DNA from: Magicicada septendecula
Taxonomy: Eukaryota; Arthropoda; Insecta; Hemiptera; Cicadidae
DNA length: 64,000 nucleotides
Direction: 5' to 3'
Assembly: GCA_034769895.1 (NCBI GenBank)
Contig: CM068370.1
Coordinates: 42,830,844 to 42,894,843 of the forward strand
Part shown: positions 63,161-64,000 of the stretch, in pieces
Position numbering within the stretch: position 1 is the stretch's first letter
How the letters are laid out: every line of letters starts with the position of its first letter
Notes under the pieces: model-generated
Told to the model about the DNA's origin: nothing
The model's input: only the letters and a program-made list of their open reading frames with translations
Databases searched by the model: none
Position numbers and translations under genes: made by a program

Positions 63161-64000
63161 CCCATTGTTAAAAGCCCTTTTTCTTACAACTTCTAAATTA
63201 TGCCATCTATATTTAAATTACGAAGAAATCACAGCATAAGTAGTCAAAAGGAAACGCAACGAAATATTCCATAGGATGATATACCTGAATGGAAATTGAA
63301 GGTGAGTTGATTGAATGGAAGACTATTATATACCTGAATAGATGAATAGACAAAAATACATACGCGTATATCAACAAAGGCTTGATTAACAACTCAAAGG
63401 GAAAGATTGTGTCGATATAAGAGAACGTCACCAGTATATTAAATAGATCACTTGTTAATGGCGCCTCCATCTGCCTCTTCCTTCACACACACACACACGT
63501 GGCTACCAACTACACAGACACACAATACTCCTGCACGCACTACTCTTCCTTCCACGTGCCTCCACCTTCTCAACGGCCGGTCCGCACTGACGTACGACTC
63601 TCCACAATCTCCTTACCATCTGGCTGAAGGGGGCTTGCCCCAGATCAGCCCGAGCCTGGTCCTAACAAGGGCCAGACTCAAGCAACTCCCCCCCAAAATA
63701 TTAAATAGGCAATGCACAAGGCAGCCGGAGAAGTATTAGAGCGCAATGGAGGAAACGTTTGGAAATCGGACAGCAACAGCAGATGCTATAAATCAATCAA
63801 TTATGATATTATCTGACATACTATAATTATCTAAGTATTTTTTAATCTATTGTTTTGAATTTTTTTCAAGCATCATAACTTACAAGCCATTAAGGTCAAG
63901 CTATTTTGCCTGCACTATGTTAGTTATATGGTATTATGTAATTCTGATATTTTACTTTGATTTATCAACGTTGTTTAAAACAACTGTTAAATTCCATGTG
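63161..64000. other. Unclassified to window end
   Basis: AT-rich at both sides. 63450-63740 is less AT-rich with a 95-codon plus frame (P/T/L-rich, starting in a CACACA run) that I do not recognise and would not call a gene. Confidence 0.4.

Overview
This is a eukaryotic, intergenic-type window with no host gene I can identify. It is AT-rich, full of microsatellites, and built almost entirely from decayed transposable elements. The families point to an arthropod, most likely an insect with a large genome: RTE-like non-LTR retrotransposons with GAT or GAA tails, Penelope-like elements (PLEs) with GIY-YIG endonuclease remnants, mariner elements with TA target duplications, a tRNA-derived SINE, and a degenerate CCTAA/TTAGG tract. 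The species is not resolvable from the sequence.

Layout. 0-9 kb: a (CA)n tract, RTE fragments, one LTR retroelement end on the minus strand (membrane-anchored ORF, polypurine tract, LTR), a GC-rich block of unknown origin and a PLE endonuclease remnant. 9-16 kb: two related LTRs, then a 2.9-kb element holding a 56-bp minisatellite (about 47 copies), inserted into a GA-rich repeat that recurs twice downstream. 17-24 kb: LINE remnants, a solo LTR, a terminal-inverted-repeat element, a mariner interrupted by other insertions, a SINE inside a LINE, and a foldback element carrying telomere-like DNA. 24-34 kb: a palindromic mariner derivative, a second giant minisatellite element (about 47-bp unit) and a deleted mariner with complete ends. 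35-47 kb: RTE fragments with expanded GAA tails, a large inverted duplication (37.1-38.6 kb against 42.6-45.6 kb), several PLE remnants and a SINE-like insertion with a 13-bp target duplication. 47-64 kb: RTE ends with CAT/GAT tails, a third minisatellite element (34-bp unit), one decayed RTE spanning endonuclease to tail, hammerhead palindromes, a 132-bp x 6 array, and PLE ends.

The strongest signal is a recurring small RNA motif. At least ten places carry an intact hammerhead-like core (CUGANGA, one extra base, stem II, GAA, then a very short stem III that is self-complementary or a tiny hairpin). It sits just after PLE GIY-YIG remnants or inside short palindromes with no ORF. Hammerhead motifs in PLEs are known. 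What looks worth attention here is (i) the number of divergent families in one window, (ii) a 347-bp ORF-less palindromic hammerhead unit flanked by an 11-bp target duplication, (iii) four different minisatellites that arose inside copies of a single hammerhead-bearing family, plus a fifth array beside the hammerhead of another family, and (iv) telomere-like repeats in one such element. All alignments were made by eye; boundaries and copy numbers are approximate.
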